From positions 1-13,565 of the forward strand of contig CAJJNV010000032.1 of assembly GCA_905193225.1 (NCBI GenBank): 13,565 bases of DNA. The letters are read 5' to 3'. The notes below the pieces were generated by a model, which worked only from the letters and a program-made list of their open reading frames with translations, searched no databases and was not told the origin of the DNA. This document shows positions 6,023-13,438 of this stretch, piece by piece (position 1 is the first letter of the stretch; every line of letters begins with the position of its first letter). Origin of the DNA: an uncultured Oscillospiraceae bacterium. GTDB taxonomy: Bacteria > Bacillota > Clostridia > Oscillospirales > Acutalibacteraceae. The translations under genes were made by a program, and so were the position numbers.

Positions 6023-8677
6023 CTATCGTTTTGCGCCTTTCCTTATGGCCTCGGGAATTTTTAACAGTTCAAAAATCACGAGAGGTATCAGAGAAATGAG
6101 AACAACCTGACCGAGTTTTCCGTATTCGGTAAGACTTACAAAACCAAACACCGAGCTGAAGGCCGGCACAAACAGCACCGCAGCGATAAGCACAAGAGAG
6201 CCGAAAAAGGTCAGCAGAAATACCGGAGAGAACCTGTGGCTCTTAAAATCTATAAGCATACGGTTTGACCTGACCGACACCATAACAAACAGCTGACAAA
6301 GAGAAAGGGTGGCAAAGGCCATGGTCGTCGAAAGTTCAATATTCTGTTCCCTGCCGCCCAGCGAAAATGCAACAAGCGTCAGCACGGCCGTTAAAACTCC
6401 GCCGCAAATTATCCGCGCGATGCTGCCCTTTGTGAATATGTCTCCGCCGTTTTTGTCCGAGACGGGCTGAATGTTTGTTTTGTTTGGAACGGCCGCTCCC
6501 ACCGAAACGGCGGGTATTGCCGAGGTTATCATATTTATAAAAAGGATGTGCATGGCCGAAAGGGGTAATTCTCTCCATATAACTATGGCGAAAAGGAGGG
6601 TCAGCACCTCGCACAGATTGCAGGCAATCAGATACCTTATGGCCCGTCTTATATTGGAAAAGATTGCACGGCTTTCGGTAACCGCATCAGACATTGCCGA
6701 AAAGCTATCGTTGGTGAGGATTACATCGGCCACTCCCTTTGCGGCGTCAGGAGCCGATTCCACCGTACAGCCGATGTCGGCCTCCTCTATAACAGGCGCG
6801 TCGCTCACCCCGTCGCTTAAAACGGTAACGACCTCTCCCCTGTCCTTAAACGCCCTAACAATGAGCTTTTTCTGGGCGGGAGAAATGGATGCAAAGACCC
6901 TGAAATTTTCCACCTGAGCCGTAAAATCCTCGTCATTTAAGGCTTCCATCTGCTCGCCGGTCATTATCTGATCGGGAGAGGTTATAATGCCCATTTCAAG
7001 GGCGGTGGCTCCGGCAGTTGCGGGGTGGTCGCCTGTAAACATAACCACCTTTATTCCTGCGTTCATGCAAACCTTAACGGCGTTTTCGGCACCTCTTCTC
7101 GGGGGATCGTATATTCCGAGCAATCCGCCGAAATAAAGACCGCTTTCAAAATCCTCGGGGGTGGGGTTGGTAGGCTCCACATCAAGGGTTTTATAGGCCA
7201 CGGCTATGACCCTCAGTCCCATTTTTGCCATCTGTTCATAGGCCTTGTTTATTCCCTCGGTATCGGCCGACGAGCAGCAGCAAAGCACTTCGTCCACGCC
7301 GCCCTTGACCACCGCCACGGGTCTCGAATCGATCATATTGACCGATGTCATAAGCCTCCTTACCGGATCGAAGGGAATTTCGCAAAGACGGGGATATATG
7401 TTTTCGATGGTGTGCTTGTCGCCGCCGGCATACTTTTCGGACGCCGCGACAATGGCCGCCTCGGTGCCGTCGCCCTGGCGGATTATTTTCCCGCCGACAT
7501 TTTCGGCCGAAGCATCGCAGCACATACTTGCCATCATTATTATGTTTTTAATTCGTTCGTCGGCATTGTCGCCGCTTATTCTCAGAATCTCATCCTTACA
7601 GAAAATGTGGGTGAGCTCCATGGAATTGTGGGTAAGAATTCCTGTTTTATCGGTACAGACCACCGTCGTTCCGCCAAGTGTTTCAACAACCGAAGGCGAG
7701 CGTACGACCACGTTGGACTTGACCATTCGCTTGACTCCGATGGCCATAACCAGGGCAACAATGGTGTTAAGTCCCTCGGGGACAGCCGCCACGGCAAGGG
7801 CCACTGCAGGAAGCAGTGTGCTTATAAAGTTGGAAAAGATTCCACCCTCTTCCTTGCCGAAAAAGGTACCGAACACAAGTATTACGGCACAAATAACAAA
7901 GGCAAAAACGCCCAGTATTCCGCCAAGCTCTTTAAGTCTCTTTTGAAGCACCGGCACGCTGCGGCGTTTTCCCGATACAATGGAGAGCTTTGAAAGCTCG
8001 GTGAATTTTCCGGTGTTTACAACAACGGCCTTACCCGTTCCCGCAGTCACCGTGCTGCCCGAAAAGACCATATTTTTCTGATTGGCAGCCGATAAAATAT
8101 CCTCGCCGAGCACTCCCGCAAACTTATCTGCGTCGACCGTAACACCGGTTATAACGCTTTCGCTGCAGCGCAGACCGTCGGCAGCAATAATGCGTCCGTC
8201 GGCAGGAATGTAACAACCCCTATAAAGCAGCATTATATCCCCCGGAACGACATATGTCGAAGGTACGGTCGTTTGCTTGCCGTTTCTCAAAACCTTTGCA
8301 GAAGGCGGAGAAATCAGTTTAAGGGATTCCACCGCCGCCTGGGCTCTTGTTTTCTGAAAAGCACCGCACAAAGCGTTAATTATAACGATAAGCAGTATGA
8401 CTATCGGCTCTACCACCGACACGCCCGTAAGCCCGCTTTCAGGGGCGATCAGTCCCATTATGAAGTAAACCAGGGCTGCGATGAGCAGTATTACGGTTGC
8501 GGGCTCTTTTATCTGGGACAATACAAGGGTCGGGAAGGATTCTCTGCGCCTTTCATCAAACCTGTTTGTGCCGTATTTTAAGATTCTTTTGCTGACCTCG
8601 CCGCTGGAAAGTCCTTTTTCGCCGTCGCTTTTAAGCTCGGTTAAAACCTGCTCCGATGACGATGTATGCCAAATCAT
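6023..8677 (-). CDS. P2-type cation-transporting ATPase with altered catalytic signatures
   Basis: An 884-residue protein with the full SERCA/PMCA-like layout: N-terminal cation-ATPase domain (1-75), M1-M2 (about 57-105), actuator domain (110-245), M3-M4 (252-312), phosphorylation/nucleotide domains (325-675), and M5-M10 (680-875). The phosphorylated Asp343 (DKTG), TGD at 548-550, DPPR at 524-527, F436 and K458 of the nucleotide site remain, as do M4 Glu301, M5 Asn687/Glu690 and M6 Asn715/Thr718. Several near-invariant positions differ: TGES is TGVT (177-180), DKTGT is DKTGI (Ile347), GDGVND is SDGVSD (621-626), PEGLP is PEGLN (Asn304), ARV-x-P is ASISP (Ser597), and the M6 Asp of the Ca sites is Ser719. 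The frame is intact, so it looks expressed but mechanistically altered. ATG at 8675-8677 follows the fakA-like stop by 4 nt, so it is translationally coupled. Substrate unknown; calcium by descent only. Confidence 0.92.
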   Translation of the reverse strand: MIWHTSSSEQVLTELKSDGEKGLSSGEVSKRILKYGTNRFDERRRESFPTLVLSQIKEPATVILLIAALVYFIMGLIAPESGLTGVSVVEPIVILLIVIINALCGAFQKTRAQAAVESLKLISPPSAKVLRNGKQTTVPSTYVVPGDIMLLYRGCYIPADGRIIAADGLRCSESVITGVTVDADKFAGVLGEDILSAANQKNMVFSGSTVTAGTGKAVVVNTGKFTELSKLSIVSGKRRSVPVLQKRLKELGGILGVFAFVICAVILVFGTFFGKEEGGIFSNFISTLLPAVALAVAAVPEGLNTIVALVMAIGVKRMVKSNVVVRSPSVVETLGGTTVVCTDKTGILTHNSMELTHIFCKDEILRISGDNADERIKNIIMMASMCCDASAENVGGKIIRQGDGTEAAIVAASEKYAGGDKHTIENIYPRLCEIPFDPVRRLMTSVNMIDSRPVAVVKGGVDEVLCCCSSADTEGINKAYEQMAKMGLRVIAVAYKTLDVEPTNPTPEDFESGLYFGGLLGIYDPPRRGAENAVKVCMNAGIKVVMFTGDHPATAGATALEMGIITSPDQIMTGEQMEALNDEDFTAQVENFRVFASISPAQKKLIVRAFKDRGEVVTVLSDGVSDAPVIEEADIGCTVESAPDAAKGVADVILTNDSFSAMSDAVTESRAIFSNIRRAIRYLIACNLCEVLTLLFAIVIWRELPLSAMHILFINMITSAIPAVSVGAAVPNKTNIQPVSDKNGGDIFTKGSIARIICGGVLTAVLTLVAFSLGGREQNIELSTTMAFATLSLCQLFVMVSVRSNRMLIDFKSHRFSPVFLLTFFGSLVLIAAVLFVPAFSSVFGFVSLTEYGKLGQVVLISLIPLVIFELLKIPEAIRKGAKR

Positions 8678-8681
8678 TCAA

Positions 8682-10337
8682 TCAATCCTTTGCCTGTTTG
8701 TCGGCCGCAATGATAAAATAATAGATGGGTTGGCCGCCGTCTATGACCGTTACCTCAACGCCGCCTGCCTTGGCTTCGCAGGCCGCAACGGCAAGCTCGA
8801 GGGTCTGCTCGTCGACTTCTTCACCATAGAAGAGTGTCACCGCCGCAGTGTCCTTGGTGACGATGGATTTGGTCAGCTTTCCGACCGCACGGACAAGATC
8901 ATCGTCCACGAAGGATATCTTTCCGTTTTTAAGGGCAAGTATCTCGCCCTTTTTGATTTCTTTTCCGTCGAAGTCCGAATCTCTTGCGGCAAATGTGACC
9001 GATCCGGTGGTTGTGCGCTCGGCCGCCTTTCCCATAGCGATAAGGTTTTGCTCAACCGTTGCTTCCTCGTCGAATTCTATCATTGCCGAAATTCCCATGG
9101 GCACCGAAAGGGTGGGAAGCACACAGACCCTGCGGCTTGCAAGAGGAACAGCCTGCTCGGCCGCCATTATGATGTTTTTGTTATTTGGGAAAACGAAAAC
9201 CGTTTCGGCAGGGGTGCTTTCAACTGCTTTAAGAATGTCGTCGGTGGAAGGATTCATAGTCTGTCCGCCCTGCACCACAGTATCAACTCCGAGATCGGTA
9301 AAAAGCTCGCTCATTCCCTTTCCTGCCGCAACCGCCACAAAACCATAGGGCTTTTCGGGAGCTGCCGGTTTAAATTCGTCGTCTTTTTCATCGCCGTCGA
9401 CGGTTTGTGCCGCTTGCTCCGAGGAGGTCTCGACCGAAGCGAGCTGCTCATCGAGGCAATATTCAAGACGCACATCCTTAAGAACGCCGTATTTTACCCC
9501 TTCGGTAAACACTGCGCCGGGCTGGTTGGTCTTGATTTTAACAATAACGCTCTTATCCGATACGGCAACCTTGGCATCTCCGATGGTCTCAAGGTAGGCC
9601 CTAAGCTTTATGGGATCGTTTTCGGATTTTCCGCGGGAAATAACAAACTCAGCTTCATAGGAGTATTCCGGAACCTGTTTTTTGGGTGCCGATGAATCTG
9701 CCGTTTCTCCCTTTATCATCTTTCCGTCTCTGACGACCGAAAGCATACCTTCAAGAATATAAACATATCCCTGACCGCCGGCATCGACAACACCGGCCTT
9801 TTTAAGCACGGGAAGCTGCTCGGGGGTATTGGCAAGAGCCACCTTAGCTGCTTCGTATGCGCACTCGAGCACCTTGGCCGCGTCCTTTTCAGCCGCTGAA
9901 AAAGCCATGGCCTTTTCGGCCGACACTCTGGCGACGGTAAGCACCGTGCCCTCGGTGGGCTTCATAACCGCCTTATATGCCGAGTCGACGCCGCTTTTGA
10001 GAGCCGCCGCAAGCTGAACGCCGTCGGCGATTTCAAGGCCCTTAAAGCCCTTTGCGATACCTCTGAAAAGCAGGGACAAAATAACTCCCGAGTTTCCTCT
10101 TGCGCCGCGCAAAAGAGCCATGGAGGCCTTTTTGGCCACCACCGAAAGCTCGGTATCGGAGGATACCGAAAGCTCTCTCGACGCATTGTTTATGGTCATG
10201 GACATATTTGTACCAGTATCTCCGTCGGGTACGGGGAAAACATTAAGCTCGTCGACATCCTTGCGGTGGGCGGTGATGTTCTCGGCCGCCGAAATGACCG
10301 CGTCACGGAACTGTGCTCCGTTTATTGTTTCGGACAA
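8682..10337 (-). CDS. fakA: FakA/YloV-like DAK-domain protein (fatty acid kinase ATP-binding subunit homologue)
   Basis: FakA with a FakB partner phosphorylates exogenous fatty acids for phospholipid synthesis. The N-terminal DAK2 domain is intact: NVFPVPDGDTGTNM (32-45), GARGNSG (78-84), DAGGQGY (185-191). The C-terminal region carries GGQTMNPSTDDI and VFPNNKNI, as in YloV. In the middle domain the usual YCTEF is YEAEF (227-231), and the usual H-x-H before PG is K-I-K (Lys267, Lys269), so the Cys and two His of canonical FakA are missing. I choose TTG at 10335-10337 (551 residues): GGAG lies 9 nt before it, and the protein then begins close to the family's N-terminus (TINGAQFRD). A TTG five codons up overlaps that ribosome binding site. 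It lies between yloU (43 nt upstream) and the ATPase (4 nt downstream). No FakB gene is in the window. Confidence 0.9.
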   Translation of the reverse strand: MSETINGAQFRDAVISAAENITAHRKDVDELNVFPVPDGDTGTNMSMTINNASRELSVSSDTELSVVAKKASMALLRGARGNSGVILSLLFRGIAKGFKGLEIADGVQLAAALKSGVDSAYKAVMKPTEGTVLTVARVSAEKAMAFSAAEKDAAKVLECAYEAAKVALANTPEQLPVLKKAGVVDAGGQGYVYILEGMLSVVRDGKMIKGETADSSAPKKQVPEYSYEAEFVISRGKSENDPIKLRAYLETIGDAKVAVSDKSVIVKIKTNQPGAVFTEGVKYGVLKDVRLEYCLDEQLASVETSSEQAAQTVDGDEKDDEFKPAAPEKPYGFVAVAAGKGMSELFTDLGVDTVVQGGQTMNPSTDDILKAVESTPAETVFVFPNNKNIIMAAEQAVPLASRRVCVLPTLSVPMGISAMIEFDEEATVEQNLIAMGKAAERTTTGSVTFAARDSDFDGKEIKKGEILALKNGKISFVDDDLVRAVGKLTKSIVTKDTAAVTLFYGEEVDEQTLELAVAACEAKAGGVEVTVIDGGQPIYYFIIAADKQAKD

Positions 10338-10380
10338 TGTAAACAACTCCAATCTATTCGTAAAGACTATCCGTTAAGAA

Positions 10381-10728
10381 TTATTCTTTCATTTGCTCAA
10401 CATGGACTATTACCCTCTCCACCTTAATGCCGGTGGCGTCCTCAACAACATAGGTAACCTTGTTGATTATGCTTTTGGAAATGGCGGCAATGTTAAGGCC
10501 GTACACAACGCTGATATGAAGGTCGACAACTATCGACTGGCGGTTTCCCCTGACCCTTATGCCGGTATCGGCAAAGCGCCGTTTGACCAGCTTTGAACGC
10601 CACCATTTCATACCCTTCGGTATCATATTGGTAACGCCGTAGCAGGACGAAACCGCATTCCCTATGAGCTTTTCAAAGTATCTTTGAGAAATACCTATCT
10701 GACCGAGATGTGTTTCATATTTAATCAT
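10381..10728 (-). CDS. yloU: Asp23/Gls24 family protein (YloU-like)
   Basis: A 115-residue cytoplasmic protein of the Asp23/Gls24 envelope-stress family. It shows the family pattern: an N-terminal 'GQIGISQRYFEKLIGNAVSSC' type helix (residues 9-29), a basic stretch around KWWRSKLVKRR, then strands VDLHISVVYGLNI and a final VEDATGIKVERVIVHVEQM. The order yloU then yloV/fakA is a well-known Bacillota arrangement, usually after rpmB, which is not seen here. ATG at 10726-10728 has AGGAG (10736-10740) 7 nt upstream. It is the first gene of the apparent three-gene operon. The precise role of YloU is unknown; Asp23 in Staphylococcus is membrane-associated through partner proteins. Confidence 0.93.
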   Translation of the reverse strand: MIKYETHLGQIGISQRYFEKLIGNAVSSCYGVTNMIPKGMKWWRSKLVKRRFADTGIRVRGNRQSIVVDLHISVVYGLNIAAISKSIINKVTYVVEDATGIKVERVIVHVEQMKE

Positions 10729-10755
10729 AGTAACACTCCTTTTTATAGTCTGAAT

Positions 10756-10783
10756 ATTTTAATTTGAAATGATAAATCATCAA
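10756..10783 (-). promoter_or_regulatory. Probable promoter of the yloU-fakA-ATPase operon
   Basis: On the minus strand, TTGATG (10778-10783), a 16-nt spacer and TAAAAT (10756-10761) put the transcription start near 10749, leaving a leader of about 20 nt that contains the yloU ribosome binding site. The surroundings are very AT-rich, so other combinations are possible; a TATAAA nearer the gene would start inside the ribosome binding site and is unlikely. Confidence 0.45.
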
Positions 10784-10838
10784 GATAAATCATTGATAAA
10801 ACAAAGTATTTGAAAATTGTTTTAAGGCCTTTTTTGTT

Positions 10839-11023
10839 AACCGCTTTGAAAGTCTTTTTCGTCAGCCTTTTTAATAAACGGATTTATTAAGGCCGCTATG
10901 CAAACTGTTTTTTGCAAACCATTGAATTGCCGTTTGAAAATCCGCTTTAACACATAATAAATCATTTAAACAAATCGTTTCAGTAAATCGCTTTAGCAAA
11001 CCGTTTCAGAAAATCACTTTGAA
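10839..11023. repeat. Degenerate tandem repeats, unit about AAAYCGTTT with 13-bp period
   Basis: Five adjacent 13-bp units occupy 10959-11023: AAATCATTTAAAC, AAATCGTTTCAGT, AAATCGCTTTAGC, AAACCGTTTCAGA, AAATCACTTTGAA. Looser copies occur to the left: AAATCCGCTTT (10938), AAACTGTTT (10902), AAACGGATTT (10877) and AACCGCTTT (10839). The core AAAYCGTTT is nearly its own reverse complement. The last unit contains the stop codon of the substrate-binding-protein gene. The tract fills most of the gap between that gene and the yloU promoter. Origin and function are unknown. Confidence 0.75.
10865..10893 (-). terminator. Weak hairpin, possible terminator of the substrate-binding-protein gene
   Basis: TTAATAAA pairs with TTTATTAA around a 4-nt loop, and GCC/GGC extends the stem past a 3-nt A bulge. 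No convincing T-run follows on the minus strand, so termination here is doubtful. It is nonetheless the best hairpin between this gene and the yloU promoter. Confidence 0.3.
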
Positions 11024-12726
11024 AGGTCGGTGCAGTTTTCAAGGCCGGCAAAGGGATCCCCCGCCGTGGGAGAAAGACCCTCGGATATTTTATCCGAATA
11101 TATCACAAGCCCCTTGCGGTGGCAAATGGGAATAATCGACATCTGCTCATTAAGGCAGGAAAGCACCTCGGCCACCGATCCGTTTCCGCTGTGCAGCTTG
11201 TAAAGCGCCTTTTCAAGAGAAACATATTCTCCCGAGCGGTCGTTTCCGGCCGTATCGGCGTCGGCGGATGTGCCGTCACCGCTTCCGGTAGACTGCCCGC
11301 TCCCATCGGTTGCGCTGCCGGAGCTGTCACCGGAGCCCCCCTGATCACTGCCCTGTGCACTGTCGGCCGAAGAGGTTTCGGAAACGGCCGTGCCGTTCTT
11401 AAGTTCGATGATTCCTCCGGCCGTGGCAAGAGAATAGGCATCGAGATTGTCGGGAATCTTTATTTCGGCAATATAAAGGTCATAGGAATGATACCTTATT
11501 GCCGAAATATATTCATCCCAGGAAAGTCCCTTTAACTCGGTCTCAATTCCGACCGATTTAAGGTGCTCGGAAATTTTTGTTGCAAGAAGCCGTCTTGCGC
11601 TGTTTTCCGAATAATATACAAGCGAGAGTTTAATTGTCTTTTCCTTCCCGTTTGTTGCAAGACCGGTTATTTGATTTTTTTCGTATCCTGCGCTTTTAAG
11701 ATAGCCCTGAGCCTTGTCGGTATCGCGTTTTGTGTCTATAGTCTGAAGTCCCGAAAGCTCAGAAATATCCGAATGGAAAAGTCCCTTTGCAGGCTCGGCA
11801 TATCCGAAATAGACCGAGTTTTTTATATCCTCCCGATCGATAGCCGCCGAAACCGCCCGCCGCAAATCTCCGTCAGAAAGTATTCCCGACGAGGTGTTGA
11901 CCCCGAGATAAACGAGGTTTGAAAGGGTGACCGAAAGGGACGTTCCCTTCATTGTGGGGATATCGTTGGAGCTTAAATCGGAATAGTATATGTCAACGCT
12001 TCCCACCGCAGTACCGTGGTTAACGGCATCATCGTCGGGCAGATTGACGAGATTTATCTTTGCAATGTTGACATGTCCGCCGATCCAGTTCTGATTGGCT
12101 TCAAGATAGAATTTATCGTTTTGCTGACCGAAAACATACCTCCCGCTTCCTATGGGCGGCACCGATTTATTGTCTGAATTGACCTGCTTTTCGGTTTCCT
12201 TTTCAAATATGGGGAAATCCAGCAGCCGCACAAAATATTCATCTGTGTGGCTGAGATTGAAAACCACCGTTAATGCATCCCTTGCCGTACAGGAAGAAAC
12301 ATTTTCGAGCTTTGAGCTGTATTTAGACTGACTTGCAGCCTTTGCGGCCGATACCGAATAGACCACATCGTCGGCTGTAACGGCGTTGCCGTCGGTAAAT
12401 TTAGCGGCAGGGTTGATTGTAACGACGCAAACCGTCCCGTCAAGTGAAATGTCGGATGCAAGCACATACGAAGGCTCAAACCCGTTTCCGAGCTTTACAA
12501 GTCCGTCATACATCAGCCGCCCAAGTTCGAGATTGAGCTTTGTTTTGGCTTCATAGGGACTTAAGGTGTCGTTTTGGACAAAGGCCATATTTATTTCGCC
12601 CGATGGGGCAAAGGACTCGGCAGGGACCGACTCATCAACCGTCCCGCCGTTATCGACCTTGGAACAGGACACAAGACAAAAAAGCGCAGCAAGCAGGCAG
12701 ATCAGTTTAACGGTTTTTTTGCTCAT
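11014..12726 (-). CDS. ABC transporter substrate-binding lipoprotein, family 5 (oligopeptide/nickel type)
   Basis: This would be an extracellular lipid-anchored solute receptor that hands peptides or similar ligands to an ABC permease. The signal peptide ends in lipobox LVSC (Cys21). The family-5 signature lies near residues 101-129 (VTINPAAKFTDG, then TADDVVYSV); the region LSDGDLRRAVSAAIDRED (283-300) and a C-lobe with SWDEYISAIRYHSYDLYIAE (402-421) also fit. Total length, 570 residues, is slightly long because of a Ser/Gly/Asp/Thr-rich stretch (about 446-499) inside the C-lobe, where the family normally has folded sequence. ATG at 12724-12726 is preceded by GGAGGG (12735-12740). No permease or ATPase genes adjoin it on either side, so it is an orphan receptor with its own promoter (12789-12817). 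Confidence 0.92.
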   Translation of the reverse strand: MSKKTVKLICLLAALFCLVSCSKVDNGGTVDESVPAESFAPSGEINMAFVQNDTLSPYEAKTKLNLELGRLMYDGLVKLGNGFEPSYVLASDISLDGTVCVVTINPAAKFTDGNAVTADDVVYSVSAAKAASQSKYSSKLENVSSCTARDALTVVFNLSHTDEYFVRLLDFPIFEKETEKQVNSDNKSVPPIGSGRYVFGQQNDKFYLEANQNWIGGHVNIAKINLVNLPDDDAVNHGTAVGSVDIYYSDLSSNDIPTMKGTSLSVTLSNLVYLGVNTSSGILSDGDLRRAVSAAIDREDIKNSVYFGYAEPAKGLFHSDISELSGLQTIDTKRDTDKAQGYLKSAGYEKNQITGLATNGKEKTIKLSLVYYSENSARRLLATKISEHLKSVGIETELKGLSWDEYISAIRYHSYDLYIAEIKIPDNLDAYSLATAGGIIELKNGTAVSETSSADSAQGSDQGGSGDSSGSATDGSGQSTGSGDGTSADADTAGNDRSGEYVSLEKALYKLHSGNGSVAEVLSCLNEQMSIIPICHRKGLVIYSDKISEGLSPTAGDPFAGLENCTDLSK

Positions 12727-12788
12727 ACTCCGTTCCCTCCAAAAAGATTTAAATTAAAAATATAAATAGACATAAATACGGATAATAA

Positions 12789-12817
12789 ATTATACCTTAA
12801 TTCTCCGAAAAAATCAA
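12789..12817 (-). promoter_or_regulatory. Sigma-A promoter of the substrate-binding-protein gene
   Basis: On the minus strand, TTGATT (12812-12817), a 17-nt spacer and perfect TATAAT (12789-12794). The start of transcription would be near 12783, giving an AT-rich leader of about 55 nt. It lies just after the merR terminator, so the gene is independently transcribed. Confidence 0.85.
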
Positions 12818-12855
12818 CCTTTTTGCCTAAATATCCTTCCCTCCCCTTTCGACAT

Positions 12856-12892
12856 AAAAAAACTGCCGCCTTTTACTGTAAGAAAGCGGCAG
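12856..12892 (-). terminator. Rho-independent terminator of the MerR-family gene
   Basis: GCGGCAG/CTGCCGC arms at 12886-12892 and 12863-12869 form a 7-bp GC-rich stem, which TTTT/AGAA pairing can extend beyond one mismatch. On the minus strand a run of seven T follows directly (12856-12862). It begins about 50 nt after the regulator's stop codon. Confidence 0.88.
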
Positions 12893-12943
12893 ATAATGGG
12901 TCATATATAGCAGTTTCGATTAAAGGTCGACCATCTGTTGATA

Positions 12944-13390
12944 TTATTTTTTGTCGTGGGTTGCGTCGTAAAGCTTTTGAATATCGGCCGGAAGCTTGTC
13001 GGGAAGCATGGCCTTTATGCCATCCTCGTTTCCGTCGGCAATGGCCGTTTCATAATACCAGCACTTGAATTTAAGCATGGAAAGAGCGCCTTCAAGACGG
13101 GCAATCTCTCCCTCGATGTTTTTGCACTGATTTTGAAAAAGCTCAAGGCGTTTTTGATATGTTTCCCTGCCGAGCGCACACCACTCCATAAACTGCTTGA
13201 TGTCCTTTATCTCAAGGCCGGATTTTTTAAGGCACTCGATAACCCTGAGTGATTCAAGCTCCCTGTCGCTGAATTTTCTGATACCCGAGACCCGCTCGAT
13301 GTTGGGAAAAAGCCCCTCTTTATCATAGTATCTCAAGGTCGAAACAGGCAGGCCGAACATTTCAGATACCCGGCCGATGCTGTATTCCAT
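12944..13390 (-). CDS. MerR family transcriptional regulator, AdhR/NmlR-like
   Basis: A 148-residue regulator. The N-terminal winged helix-turn-helix is typical: YSIGRVSEMFGLPVSTLRYY (3-22), then DKEGLFP and RKFSDREL. A long coiled-coil helix follows (about 76-118), then a short C-terminal tail. The segment IECLKKSGLEIKDIKQF (51-67) carries Cys53 at the place of the reactive Cys52 of Bacillus subtilis AdhR (I-x-C-[LM]-x-x-x-G-L), so thiol-based sensing of aldehydes or other electrophiles is plausible. Other Cys are at 71, 89 and 110 (FKCWYYE). ATG at 13388-13390 has AAAGGAG 6 nt upstream. A 32-bp dyad lies about 50 bp upstream (13439-13470). Its regulated target is not obvious in the window and may lie beyond the right edge. 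Confidence 0.92.
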   Translation of the reverse strand: MEYSIGRVSEMFGLPVSTLRYYDKEGLFPNIERVSGIRKFSDRELESLRVIECLKKSGLEIKDIKQFMEWCALGRETYQKRLELFQNQCKNIEGEIARLEGALSMLKFKCWYYETAIADGNEDGIKAMLPDKLPADIQKLYDATHDKK

Positions 13391-13438
13391 AAGCAGCTCC
13401 TTTATAAATTAAATGAATTTATCAGCGGTATTTTTGCA

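Noticed and set aside
8481..9695. Plus-strand open frame of 404 codons, and a similar one at 7025-7993
   Set aside because: They lie opposite fakA and the ATPase, cross the junction of those genes, and show no domain pattern, promoter or ribosome binding site.
8682..10337. Dihydroxyacetone kinase
   Set aside because: The DAK2 domain sits in the three-part YloV/FakA architecture next to yloU, and no DhaK-type subunit is present.
10338..10352. TTG start for the fakA-like gene at 10350-10352
   Set aside because: Its codons 1-2 contain the GGAG that is the ribosome binding site for the TTG at 10335-10337.
10839..11023. CRISPR array
   Set aside because: Units are 13 bp, contiguous and degenerate with no unique spacers, and no cas genes are present.
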